Below, one piece after another: positions 35,651-44,061 of a stretch of 64,000 nucleotides of DNA. Source of the DNA: Lentzea waywayandensis. Its GTDB lineage: Bacteria; Actinomycetota; Actinomycetes; Mycobacteriales; Pseudonocardiaceae. Every line of letters begins with the position of its first letter. The stretch's first letter is position 1. The position numbers and the translations under genes were made by a program. Location: assembly GCF_900115955.1 (NCBI RefSeq), contig NZ_FOYL01000003.1, forward strand, positions 529,117-593,116, written 5' to 3'. The notes below the pieces were generated by a model. That model saw only the letters and a program-made list of their open reading frames with translations, ran no database searches and was not told the DNA's origin.

Positions 35651-37624
35651 ATGAGCACGGAGTTCGCCATCCCCGCCGAGGTCCCCAGCCCGGAACGGCC
35701 GGCACCGCCCGGCGGCCCTCTGGGCAGGTGGCTGCTCGCGGACCGCGTGGCGCCGTCCGGTCCGGAGAGCCAGGAGTCGCACGCCAAGCCGCACGCGTGG
35801 TGGAAGGTCATGACGCTCACCGGCGTCGACTACTTCTCCACGCTGTCGTACCTGCCCGGCATCGCCGCTCTGGCCGCCGGCGCGTTGTCCCCGCTGGCGA
35901 CGCTGCTCATCGTGGCCCTGACGCTGCTCGGCATGCTGCCGATGTACCGGCGGGTGGCGCGGGAGAGTCCGAACGGCCAGGGCTCCGTGGCGATGCTGGA
36001 GGACCTGCTGCCGTTCTGGCGCGGCAAGGTCTTCGTGCTGGTGCTGCTGGGGTTCGTGGCGACGTCGTGGATCATCACGATCACGCTGTCCGCGGCCGAC
36101 GCCTCGGTGCACGCGCTGGAGAACCCGTACGTGCCGGAGTCTCTGCACGGCGCCGAGCTCTGGCTGACGATCGTGCTGCTGCTGATCCTCGGCGGCGTGT
36201 TCCTGATGGGCTTCAGCGAGGCCGTGGGCGTCGCGATCCCGTTGGTGGTGGTGTTCCTCGCGCTGAACGCCGTCGTGGCCGTGGTGGGCCTCGTGGACGT
36301 CTTCGCGACGCCGGACGCCCTTGATCGCTGGATCTCGGCTCTGGGCTCGTACGGTGACGGGTTCTTCGGCGTCATCGGCCCGGCGATTCTGGCGTTTCCG
36401 CTGCTGGTGCTCGGTCTGTCCGGGTTCGAGACCGGCGTGAGCATGATGCCGCTGGTCGCGGCGGACGGGAAGACGCCGGAGGAACGCCTGGAGAGCCGGG
36501 TGCGCAACACCCGCAAGCTGCTGACGACCGCCGCGTTGATCATGTCGGTGTACCTGGTCGCGACGTCGTTCATCACCACCGTGCTGGTGCCGCAGGAGAA
36601 GTTCGCGGCCGGTGGGCCCGCGAACGGCCGTGCGCTGGCCTACCTCGCGCACGAGCTGCTCGGCGAGGCGTTCGGCACGGTCTACGACATCAGCAGCATC
36701 CTGATCCTGTGGTTCGCTGGTGCCTCGGCGATGGCCGGTCTGATCAACATCGTGCCGCGCTACCTGCCTTCCTACGGCATGGCGCCGGAATGGGGACGCG
36801 CCGTCCGTCCCGTCGTGATCGTCTACACGCTCATCTGCATCATCATCACGATCATCTTCAAGGCCGACGTGAACGCGCAGGCCGGTGCCTACGCCACCGG
36901 AATCCTGGCGATGATGGTCTCCGGATCGTTCGCGGTGACGGTGTCCGCGTGGCGCAAGAGGCAGCGGGGCGCGGGGATCGGCTTCACCGTGCTGACGCTG
37001 GTGCTGCTGTACGCGTTGGTGGAGAACGTGATCGAGAAGCCGGACGGCATCACCATCTCGTTCGGCTTCATCCTCGGCATCGTGGTGATCTCGCTGGTGT
37101 CGCGGATCTCCCGCACGACGGAGCTGCGCGTCGACAAGATCAAGTTCGACGACGACGCGCGGAGGTTCGTCACCGACACGATCGAGAACGACGGGCGCAT
37201 CACGTTGATCGCGAACCGCCGCCAGGCCGGTGACAAGTCCGAGTACGACGAGAAAGAGGCCGAACAGCGCGGGATCAACCCGGTGCCGGGCACGGCGGAC
37301 GTGATCTTCCTGGAGATCGACATCGTCGACCCGTCGGCGTTCAGCCACGTGTTGTGCGTGACCGGCATCGAGATCGACGGTCACCGCGTCCTGCGCGCCT
37401 CCGCTCCCGCCGCGCCGAACGCGATCGCGGCGATCCTGCTGGCGTTGCGCGACTCGACCGGCGTGATCCCGCACGCGCACTTCGAGTGGTCGGAGGGCAA
37501 CCCGCTGGGGCACCTCTTCCGCTACCTGATCCTCGGCCGCGGCGATACGCCTCCGGTCGTACGGGAGATCATCCGCTCGGCTGAATCGGATCCGACTCGA
37601 CGGCCACGCGTGCACGTCGGTTAG
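35651..37624 (+). CDS. APC-superfamily amino acid permease with C-terminal cytoplasmic domain
   Basis: A 657-residue transporter. Membrane spans begin near residue 60 ([20 protein letters not shown]) and about twelve are visible to residue 500. The segment [19 protein letters not shown] carries the helix-6-type break seen in APC transporters. The last 160 residues are hydrophilic and could regulate. Relatives move amino acids or similar solutes with protons or sodium; the substrate is not predictable. Start could also be ATG 35639; neither start has a strong ribosome site. Confidence 0.82.
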   Translation: MSTEFAIPAEVPSPERPAPPGGPLGRWLLADRVAPSGPESQESHAKPHAWWKVMTLTGVDYFSTLSYLPGIAALAAGALSPLATLLIVALTLLGMLPMYRRVARESPNGQGSVAMLEDLLPFWRGKVFVLVLLGFVATSWIITITLSAADASVHALENPYVPESLHGAELWLTIVLLLILGGVFLMGFSEAVGVAIPLVVVFLALNAVVAVVGLVDVFATPDALDRWISALGSYGDGFFGVIGPAILAFPLLVLGLSGFETGVSMMPLVAADGKTPEERLESRVRNTRKLLTTAALIMSVYLVATSFITTVLVPQEKFAAGGPANGRALAYLAHELLGEAFGTVYDISSILILWFAGASAMAGLINIVPRYLPSYGMAPEWGRAVRPVVIVYTLICIIITIIFKADVNAQAGAYATGILAMMVSGSFAVTVSAWRKRQRGAGIGFTVLTLVLLYALVENVIEKPDGITISFGFILGIVVISLVSRISRTTELRVDKIKFDDDARRFVTDTIENDGRITLIANRRQAGDKSEYDEKEAEQRGINPVPGTADVIFLEIDIVDPSAFSHVLCVTGIEIDGHRVLRASAPAAPNAIAAILLALRDSTGVIPHAHFEWSEGNPLGHLFRYLILGRGDTPPVVREIIRSAESDPTRRPRVHVG

Positions 37625-37669
37625 CTGGAAGACTCCCTCTGTACGTCCGACTACAGGGGGAAGGACGCC

Positions 37670-39214
37670 ATGTTCCGAAAGTTGTTGGTACCACTCATCG
37701 TTCTGGGAACGGTCGCGGCGGGGATCGCTCCCGCCGCCGCCGTCACCGGAACGCGGCCGGTGCGTTCGTGCGCCGATCTGGTGCGCTCGTTCGACGTGCC
37801 GGACGCCCGCACTCGGGTCACGTCGGCGGCAGTTGTCACCGGCACCACGGAGTTCTGCGATGTGCGCGGCACGATCGAACCGAACGTCGGCTTCCAGCTG
37901 AAGCTGCCGACCCGCGGCTACCAGGGCCGCTACCTCCAGTACGGATGTGGCGGATTCTGTGGAGCCATCGGCGATCCGGCCTTTCCGTCCGGCTGCGGTC
38001 CCGCCTTCGGTGACGCCGCGGTGGCGGCCACGGACGACGGTCACCAGGCCTCGCCGGAGAACCCGTTCGACACCACCTGGGCGATCAGCGACCAGAAGGC
38101 CCGCGACGACTACTTCTTCCGCGCGCCACACGCGTTGTCGAAGGTGTCCAAGCACATCATTTCGGTGTTCTACGGCAAGGCACCGGTGAAGTCGTACTTC
38201 AGCGGTTGCTCCAACGGCGGCCGCGAGGGCCTGCTGCTGGCCCAGCGCTACCCGCGCGACTTCGACGGAATCATCGCGGCCGCGCCGGCCGCCCACTACA
38301 GCGGGCTGATCGGCTACCAGGCGTGGATCGCGCGCAACACCATCCCGAACGACAAGCTGTTCGTGCTGCACGCCGCGGTGATGAACGCCTGTGACGGCCT
38401 GGACGGCCTGGTGGACGGGCAGATCGACGACCCGCGGCTGTGCGGGTTCGATCCCGGAACGCTGTCCGGTCAGCTGACCGACGACGAGATCGCCCGCGTC
38501 CGTCGCCTCTACGCGGGCCCGTCCGATCACGGCGTCCGGCTCTACCCCGGTGGCCAGCCGTACGGCTCGGAGATCTCGTGGACGTTCTGGCTCAACCCGT
38601 CACCGGGCCTGGGCAGGGGCATCGCCGCCGAGCTCGCGGACAACGGCCTGAAGCACCTCGTCTACCCGATCGGCAAGCCGCACTCGTCGCTGGAGTCCTT
38701 CGAGTTCACCGTGCGCGAGTTCCGGCGCGTGGTGCCCGAGACCGTGAAGGCGAACGCGCTTTCGCTGGACCTGCGAGCGTTCCAGCGGGCCGGGGGCAAG
38801 CTGATCATCTGGCACGGTGCCGGAGATCAGGGCATCCCGTTCGAGGGCACGCTCGACTACTGGCAGCGCCTGACCGGCGGCAGGAACCCTTCCTGGGCAA
38901 GGCTGTTCGTCGTGCCGTCGATGTGGCACTGCGACGGCGGCGACACCCTGACCGGCTTCGACCCGTTCCGCGCGCTCGTGTCGTGGGTCGAAGGCGGCCA
39001 GGCGCCGACCCGGATCATCGCCGAGGGGCGTGACCAGGAGGGCAACGTCGTGCGCACCCGTCCGGTGTTCCCGTATCCGTTGCGCGCCAAGTACGACGGG
39101 TCGGGCTCGGTGGACGACGCCGCGAACTTCGTCGCGGCACCGGGATTCGGGTTCCAGGATCGGATCCGGTGGGCCGGTGAGGACCTCTACCGGTCCGGAC
39201 CCGTCGCGCCCTAG
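37670..39214 (+). CDS. Secreted tannase/feruloyl esterase family protein
   Basis: A 514-residue exported esterase. Signal peptide MFRKLLVPLIVLGTVAAGIA ends near AAA. It carries the family CS-D-HC catalytic arrangement: GCSNGGREGL (Ser near 181 preceded by Cys), Asp in WHGAGDQGIPF (near 382) and His in WHCDGG (near 420) next to Cys, the two Cys being expected to pair. A calcium-site-like insert ACDGLDGLVDGQIDDPRLC is also present. Such enzymes release gallate or ferulate from plant polymers, or cut mono-hydroxyethyl terephthalate-like esters. Its last four bases overlap the convergent aminopeptidase gene. Confidence 0.9.
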   Translation: MFRKLLVPLIVLGTVAAGIAPAAAVTGTRPVRSCADLVRSFDVPDARTRVTSAAVVTGTTEFCDVRGTIEPNVGFQLKLPTRGYQGRYLQYGCGGFCGAIGDPAFPSGCGPAFGDAAVAATDDGHQASPENPFDTTWAISDQKARDDYFFRAPHALSKVSKHIISVFYGKAPVKSYFSGCSNGGREGLLLAQRYPRDFDGIIAAAPAAHYSGLIGYQAWIARNTIPNDKLFVLHAAVMNACDGLDGLVDGQIDDPRLCGFDPGTLSGQLTDDEIARVRRLYAGPSDHGVRLYPGGQPYGSEISWTFWLNPSPGLGRGIAAELADNGLKHLVYPIGKPHSSLESFEFTVREFRRVVPETVKANALSLDLRAFQRAGGKLIIWHGAGDQGIPFEGTLDYWQRLTGGRNPSWARLFVVPSMWHCDGGDTLTGFDPFRALVSWVEGGQAPTRIIAEGRDQEGNVVRTRPVFPYPLRAKYDGSGSVDDAANFVAAPGFGFQDRIRWAGEDLYRSGPVAP

Positions 39215-40158
39215 CGGAACTTCTCGATGGCGGCGGTGATGGCCTTGTCCATGCTGTTGCCCTCCATGATGACGTGGCCGGCGTCGTTCAGGATGACCAG
39301 TTCGGCGTCGGGCCACCTCTTCGCCACCTCCCACGCGGTGTGCAGCGGTCCGCCGAAGTCGTTGCGGCCGTGGATGAGCACACCGGGGATGCCCTTGAGC
39401 CTGTCCAGGTTGTCGAAGACGTGGTTCGGCTCGAGGAACGCCTCGTTGCCCCAGTAGTGGGTCACGGTCCGCGCGAGGCGGTAGCGCGTGACGGGGTCGG
39501 CGTACCTCGTGCCCTCGAAGTCGTTGTCGCCGCCGGTGATCGTGGACAGGTCCCACTTGCTCCAGTCCCAGGCTGCCTTCTCCCTGACCGCCGGGTCCGG
39601 TGAGTTGAGGAGCCTGTTGTAGGCCAGGGCCAGGTTGCCGTCGCGGTCCTCTTCCGGGACGCCGTCGCGGAACGCGTCGAAGTAGTCGGGGAAGAACATG
39701 CCGAGGCCGCGGGTGATCCACGCGTGCTCTTCGGGGCGGGAGGTGGTCACCGCCGGGATGATGATCTCGCTGACCCTGCTCGGGTGCTGGATGGCGTAGG
39801 CGAGGATCAGGGTCGAACCCCAGGAACCGCCGGCCAGCAACCACTTCTCGATCTTCAGGTGTTCGCGGAGCTTCTCGGCGTCGTCGATCAGGTGCTGGGT
39901 GGTGTTGTGCTCCATGCTGGTCGCCGGGTCCGCGACCGACGGGGTGCTCCTGCCGGAGCCGCGCTGGTCCCACAGGATCAGGTTCCAGTGATCCGGATCG
40001 AAGTCCTCGCGCCAGCGGGGATGCGAGCCGGATCCTGGGCCGCCGTGGAACACGCACGCCGGTTTGCCGGCGGGATTGCCGCTGGCCTCCCAGTGGACGA
40101 GCTGGCCGTCTCCTACGTCAAGCATGCCCTGGGCGTAGGGCTCCACCTGTGGATACAT
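39211..40158 (-). CDS. pip: Prolyl aminopeptidase
   Basis: A 315-residue cytoplasmic alpha/beta hydrolase of peptidase family S33 that frees N-terminal proline. Motifs: HGGPGSGSHPRW oxyanion loop, LWDQRGSGRS, nucleophile elbow GGSWGSTLIL (Ser near 112), Asp in HGRNDFGGPL and His in NDAGHVIMEG. Length fits the family exactly. The ATG at 40158 has no visible ribosome site and may be leaderless. It is downstream of a DUF305 lipoprotein gene on the same strand, 87 bases apart. Confidence 0.93.
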   Translation of the reverse strand: MYPQVEPYAQGMLDVGDGQLVHWEASGNPAGKPACVFHGGPGSGSHPRWREDFDPDHWNLILWDQRGSGRSTPSVADPATSMEHNTTQHLIDDAEKLREHLKIEKWLLAGGSWGSTLILAYAIQHPSRVSEIIIPAVTTSRPEEHAWITRGLGMFFPDYFDAFRDGVPEEDRDGNLALAYNRLLNSPDPAVREKAAWDWSKWDLSTITGGDNDFEGTRYADPVTRYRLARTVTHYWGNEAFLEPNHVFDNLDRLKGIPGVLIHGRNDFGGPLHTAWEVAKRWPDAELVILNDAGHVIMEGNSMDKAITAAIEKFR

Positions 40159-40245
40159 GGGGGCGAGGGTATTGCGGATACGCCGACACGCCCACTGCCT
40201 TTACGGCTGCGGACGTGTGTGTGGCGCGCTCGTCCTGTTGCGGTG

Positions 40246-40788
40246 TCAGGACTTCTGCTTGGCGGCGATCTGGTCCAGCACCTCGGTCTGCGACACGATG
40301 ATCTTCCCGGCCAGCGCCTTCGAGCCGATGTGCTCGCCCTTGGCCTGGGCGGTCTTCGCCATGTCCACGCCACTGCGGAGGTGGCGGGAGAGGGTCGCGA
40401 GGAAGAGGTCGTCGTACTGCTTGCCGGTGGCGGCCTTGAGCGCCTCGACGTCCTTGACGGTCATCATGCCCGCCATCTTGTGCGTGGCGTTGGCGTCGTT
40501 ACCGGGCACCTGGATGTTCCAGCTGCGCAGGTAGGTGGCCATCTGCTCGATCTCGCCGGTCTCGGCGTTGGCGATCTTGTCCGCCACGTTGATCACGAAG
40601 TCGTCCTTGGACTTCTGCATGGCAACCTTGGCGATCTCGATCGTCTGGTGGTGGTGCGGGATCATCTGCAACGAGAACGTCGCGTCCGCCTCGTTGGCCG
40701 CTGGTTCGCCTGGGCTGCTGCCGCCGACCGATGAACAGCCCGTCAGCGCAAGCAGTCCCAGCACGATGATGAGCAGACGCGCTCGCAT
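40246..40788 (-). CDS. DUF305 lipoprotein
   Basis: A 180-residue lipoprotein: lipobox LTGC with Cys18. The mature part has the DUF305 four-helix-bundle signature FSLQMIPHHHQTIEIAK (near 39-55), rich in His and Met. Some family members, such as cyanobacterial CopM, bind copper. GGGAGG lies four bases upstream of the start. The second half (FLATLSRHLRSGVDMA) is the weaker repeat of the signature. Probably a metal-binding protein at the outer face of the membrane. Confidence 0.88.
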   Translation of the reverse strand: MRARLLIIVLGLLALTGCSSVGGSSPGEPAANEADATFSLQMIPHHHQTIEIAKVAMQKSKDDFVINVADKIANAETGEIEQMATYLRSWNIQVPGNDANATHKMAGMMTVKDVEALKAATGKQYDDLFLATLSRHLRSGVDMAKTAQAKGEHIGSKALAGKIIVSQTEVLDQIAAKQKS

Positions 40789-40864
40789 GAAGCCTCCCGT
40801 CTCGCGGTTCCCTGACGAGGGATACGGGTGGCCGAAGTGTCCGGTTCAGCGAAAGTTTCGCAAC

Positions 40865-41338
40865 CTAAGTGGTTCGATGCAGTTCGAGCGCTGTCAGCAC
40901 GCCCTGGACCACGTCGGGGTGGCCCAGCGTAAGCGGCGCCGGAGTGTCGTTCGTGTGGTGGATGACGTGCGCGAACGGCACGTCCACGGCGACCTCGGGG
41001 TCGACCAGCAGGACCGAGCGCACGAGGTCCGAGTGGGCGGCCACCAGTTCGATGACGTCCGCCGCGATCGGTCCGCTGGCGACCACGTCCAGCACGGCCC
41101 TGGTGTCGTCGCGGTGCCTGGTCAGCACTGTGTCCACTGTGGACTTCCAGCTCGGTGCGGCGGGAACCCGCAGCCACGCGATTCGCAGGTACTCGGTCAG
41201 CGGTCGCCAGGTCGCGGGGATCTCGTTGTGGACGGCTTCTCCGGCTGGATCGATCACGAGGACCGTGGGGGCGCCGACGGGTCCGTCGGCGACGACGCCG
41301 GGACCGGCCGCCCTGCTGGGCTCGTCGAATTCGCGCAT
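40865..41338 (-). CDS. Hypothetical protein resembling an alpha/beta hydrolase core
   Basis: A 157-residue protein with no signal peptide. Strand-turn patterns (TVLVIDPAG, LTEYLRIAWLRVP, IAADVIELVAAHSDLVRSVLLVDP) look like an alpha/beta hydrolase fold, and the end GHPDVVQGVLTALEL could hold the His. There is no clear Gly-x-Ser-x-Gly elbow; the place is taken by SGPIAAD. So it is either a non-catalytic or shortened relative. It lies 76 bases before the DUF305 gene on the same strand and divergent from the LPMO gene. Confidence 0.55.
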   Translation of the reverse strand: MREFDEPSRAAGPGVVADGPVGAPTVLVIDPAGEAVHNEIPATWRPLTEYLRIAWLRVPAAPSWKSTVDTVLTRHRDDTRAVLDVVASGPIAADVIELVAAHSDLVRSVLLVDPEVAVDVPFAHVIHHTNDTPAPLTLGHPDVVQGVLTALELHRTT

Positions 41339-41480
41339 GTCACCGGGTTACCCAGTGAACGGGAGTTCGTACCAGTGAGCTGACTGGTCCGGTCCTGTGA
41401 CCCGAATGGCCGAGTCAGGACCACCTGCTCGCGTGGACTTGTTGGCAGGTAGCGGTTTTTCTTTCGTGTCCGGTGATTGC

Positions 41481-41518
41481 TTGACCACTTTCCGAAAGCC
41501 GGTTTATGGTCTAGACCA
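41481..41518 (+). promoter_or_regulatory. LPMO promoter with overlapping DasR-like operator
   Basis: TTGACC (41481-41486), 18 bases, then TATGGT (41505-41510) reads as a -35/-10 pair. The perfect palindrome TGGTCTAGACCA (41507-41518) overlaps the -10 box and equals the core of the known DasR element. Binding there should block transcription. Confidence 0.78.
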
Positions 41519-41621
41519 CAGACCGAAACTGGATCGGTGAGCGACATCCAGAGCGCTCCCGGTTCCCGCCCCCTGCCTACGGGTCCACCCCGTTTGGGAA
41601 CGATCCAAGGAGTTCGGACGA

Positions 41622-42371
41622 ATGAAACTCATGCGTAAAGCAGCCCTTCTCATGGCTGCTGTCCCCGCCATCGTGCTCATCACACCGGTCGGTTCGGCCA
41701 GCGCGCACGGCTACGTGTCGTCGCCGGCCAGCCGTTCGGCGCAGTGCGCCAGGGGAGACATCTCCGTCGACCTCTGCGGTCAGGCGAAGTACGAGCCGCA
41801 GAGTGCCGAGGGCCCCAAGGGCCTGAGGAACTGCAGCGGCGGCAACAAGGACTTCGGCCCTCTCGACAACGACGGCCTGCCCTGGAAGGTCACCAACACC
41901 GGTCAGACCCTGTCTCTGACCTGGACCTTCACCGCTCGCCACGCCACGCGCGACTACGAGTACTTCATCGGTGGCACGCGCGTCGGTTACGTCGCCGGCA
42001 ACAACCAGCAGCCGAACAACCCGACCACGCACACGATCAACCTCGGCGGGTTCTCCGGTCGCCAGAAGCTGTTCGCCATCTGGAACATCGGCGACACGGT
42101 GAACGCGTTCTACTCGTGCATCGACCTCAACATCAACGGTGGCGGCACGACTCCGCCGCCCACCACCACGACGACCACTCCTCCGCCCACCACGACGACC
42201 AGCAGCACCACGACGCCCCCGCCCGCCGGTGGTACGTGGGCGGCGAACACGTCGTACGCGACCGGGCAGACCGTCACCTACGGCGGTTCGACCTACCGGT
42301 GCCGTCAGGCGCACACCTCGCTGACCGGCTGGGAACCGCCGAACGTGGCGGCCCTGTGGGAGAAGATCTGA
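41622..42371 (+). CDS. Chitin-active lytic polysaccharide monooxygenase (AA10) with CBM5/12
   Basis: A 249-residue secreted copper enzyme that cuts crystalline chitin by oxidation. Signal peptide ends SASA, leaving His29 (HGYVSSPASR) as the N-terminal residue of the copper-binding histidine brace; the second His is His107 in FTARHATR, and NAFYSCID carries the axial aromatic. A Thr/Pro linker (about 173-203) leads to a C-terminal CBM5/12-like module with Trp residues (TWAANTSYATG, GWEPP). AAGGAG lies nine bases before ATG 41622. It should work with the GH18 chitinase at 3268-4896 under the same repressor. Confidence 0.95.
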   Translation: MKLMRKAALLMAAVPAIVLITPVGSASAHGYVSSPASRSAQCARGDISVDLCGQAKYEPQSAEGPKGLRNCSGGNKDFGPLDNDGLPWKVTNTGQTLSLTWTFTARHATRDYEYFIGGTRVGYVAGNNQQPNNPTTHTINLGGFSGRQKLFAIWNIGDTVNAFYSCIDLNINGGGTTPPPTTTTTTPPPTTTTSSTTTPPPAGGTWAANTSYATGQTVTYGGSTYRCRQAHTSLTGWEPPNVAALWEKI

Positions 42372-42375
42372 TCCG

Positions 42376-42972
42376 ATGAAGCGCCTGGTGATCGCGGTCG
42401 CGATCCTGGCGCTGGCGGGGTGCGGCGGAGAGGCGGTCGTGCCGGCGGGCCAAGAGGCTCACGGGCACGGCGCGTCCTCCGCCGCACCACCCGTTCCGGG
42501 TGCCAGTGCGAGGTTCAACGACGCGGACGTGACGTTCGTGCAGATGATGGTGGACCACCTGCAACTCGGCGTCAGCCTCTCGCAGGTGGGGCTGGCGAAG
42601 GCGACCAGCAAGGAGGCGAAGGACCTCGCGGGCGCGATCGACGTGACCCAGCGCGAGGAGCTCACGATGCTCAAGTCGTGGCTGAAGCTCTGGAACAAGC
42701 CGGAGGGCGACGGCGCCAACCTGCACACCGCCCACGGCGGTCAGCCGCTGCTCGACGACAAGGTCATCAACGAGACCAAGGACAAGAGCGGAGCGGAGTT
42801 CGACCAGCTCTTCCTCAACCTGATGGCCGGGCATCAGGGAGCGGGCGTGGAGATGGCCCTCACCGAGAAGAAGGACGGCATGAACCCGGAGACGACGGCC
42901 TACGCCGAACGCGTGGTCACCTCCCGGCAGGGCCAGATCGCGCAGATGCTGAAGATCATCGGCGGAGCCTAG
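42376..42972 (+). CDS. DUF305 lipoprotein coupled to LPMO
   Basis: A 198-residue lipoprotein with lipobox LAGC (Cys16), a His-rich spacer (EAHGHGASS) and a DUF305 bundle. The first half of the signature is altered (FVQMMVDHLQLGVSL, losing the double His) while the second is kept (FLNLMAGHQGAGVEMA). It starts four bases after the LPMO stop, so both are one transcript under the DasR-like operator. Since LPMO needs copper and some DUF305 proteins bind copper, a role in supplying or guarding copper for LPMO is a reasonable inference. Confidence 0.85.
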   Translation: MKRLVIAVAILALAGCGGEAVVPAGQEAHGHGASSAAPPVPGASARFNDADVTFVQMMVDHLQLGVSLSQVGLAKATSKEAKDLAGAIDVTQREELTMLKSWLKLWNKPEGDGANLHTAHGGQPLLDDKVINETKDKSGAEFDQLFLNLMAGHQGAGVEMALTEKKDGMNPETTAYAERVVTSRQGQIAQMLKIIGGA

Positions 42973-43035
42973 GACCGGCCCGGCCGTCAGCGGATCGGCA
43001 GCGTTCGGTCAGCGGACCGGCGTTGCATCCCGAGC

Positions 43036-44061
43036 ATGGACGTACTGATCTCGGGAGCGGGAATCGCCGGGCCCGCTCTCGCGCACTGGCTGAGGCACTT
43101 CGGTTTCTCCCCGGTGGTGGTGGTGGAGCGGGCGCCGTCGCTGCGTGACGGTGGCCAGGCGGTGGACTTCCGCGGCGAGGCGCACCTGTCCGTGCTCAGG
43201 CGGATGGGCGTGCTCGACGCGGTGCTGGCCGCACAGACCACGCCGCGCGACATGGTGTTCCGCGGCGTCGACGGACGTGAGCGGGCACGGCTGCCCGCCT
43301 CGTTCACCGCCGGGGACGTGGAGATCCTCCGCGGCGACCTGTCGCGCCTGTTGTACGAACTGACCGCTTCCGACGTGGAGTACGTGTTCGGCGACTGGAT
43401 CACGTCACTGCACGATGACGGTGACGGCGTGGACGTGACGTTCGCGCACGGGGCGCCAAGACGGTTCGACTTCGTGATCGGCGCGGACGGGATGAGGTCC
43501 GGCGTGCGGCGGCTGGTCTTCCCGCAGTACCGGCCGAAGTTCCAGGGCTACTACTTCGCGATCTGGGACGCGGAGGGCGACGACCGGGACCTGACCTGCT
43601 CACCGGGCGTGCTGACCTCGCCGGGGTGGCTGATGTACAAGTCGCCGGTCCCTCCCGACCTGATGCCGGACGAGGTGGTGGCGAAGGGCGTCTACTTCGA
43701 CTCCATCAGCCAGGTGCGAATGCCGACGGTGAGTTCCGGGCGGGTCACCTTGATCGGCGACGCCGGATACGGATCCACGTTGGGCGGCATGGGAACCGGG
43801 CTCGCGGTCGTCTCCGCCTACGTCCTCGCGGGGGAGATGGCGGCGGGAGGTGACGCCTTCGCCCGGTACGAGGCGCTGATCGGGCCGTACGCCCGCGGCA
43901 GCCAGGGCAATCCGGGGCCGTTCCTCGCGCCCGGCAGCAGGCTCGGGATGTGGGTGCGGGACCGGATGTTCGCGCTGCTGCCGAAGATGCCGATGTTCGC
44001 GCGGATGGATCTCCGGGCGGCCACCGCGATCACGCTCCCCGAGTACGCCACAGTTCGCTGA
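43036..44061 (+). CDS. FAD-dependent monooxygenase, short form
   Basis: A 341-residue flavoprotein of the p-hydroxybenzoate hydroxylase type. The FAD-binding start is VLISGAGIAGPALAHWL; FVIGADGMRS is the middle DG motif, and GRVTLIGDAGYG the second FAD site. Most relatives are near 390-400 residues. Here the substrate-domain stretch between about 200 and 220 is short (LMYKSPVPPDLMPDEV), as if 40-50 residues were lost in frame. It may be a degraded or reduced enzyme. Its last 32 bases overlap the convergent AfsR-like gene. Confidence 0.8.
   Translation: MDVLISGAGIAGPALAHWLRHFGFSPVVVVERAPSLRDGGQAVDFRGEAHLSVLRRMGVLDAVLAAQTTPRDMVFRGVDGRERARLPASFTAGDVEILRGDLSRLLYELTASDVEYVFGDWITSLHDDGDGVDVTFAHGAPRRFDFVIGADGMRSGVRRLVFPQYRPKFQGYYFAIWDAEGDDRDLTCSPGVLTSPGWLMYKSPVPPDLMPDEVVAKGVYFDSISQVRMPTVSSGRVTLIGDAGYGSTLGGMGTGLAVVSAYVLAGEMAAGGDAFARYEALIGPYARGSQGNPGPFLAPGSRLGMWVRDRMFALLPKMPMFARMDLRAATAITLPEYATVR

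Noticed and set aside
35624..38530. 968-codon open frame on the minus strand opposite the permease and tannase genes
   Set aside because: Arg/His/Gln/Asp-rich low-complexity translation with no motif; both opposite-strand genes have clear families. It is an artefact of third-position GC.
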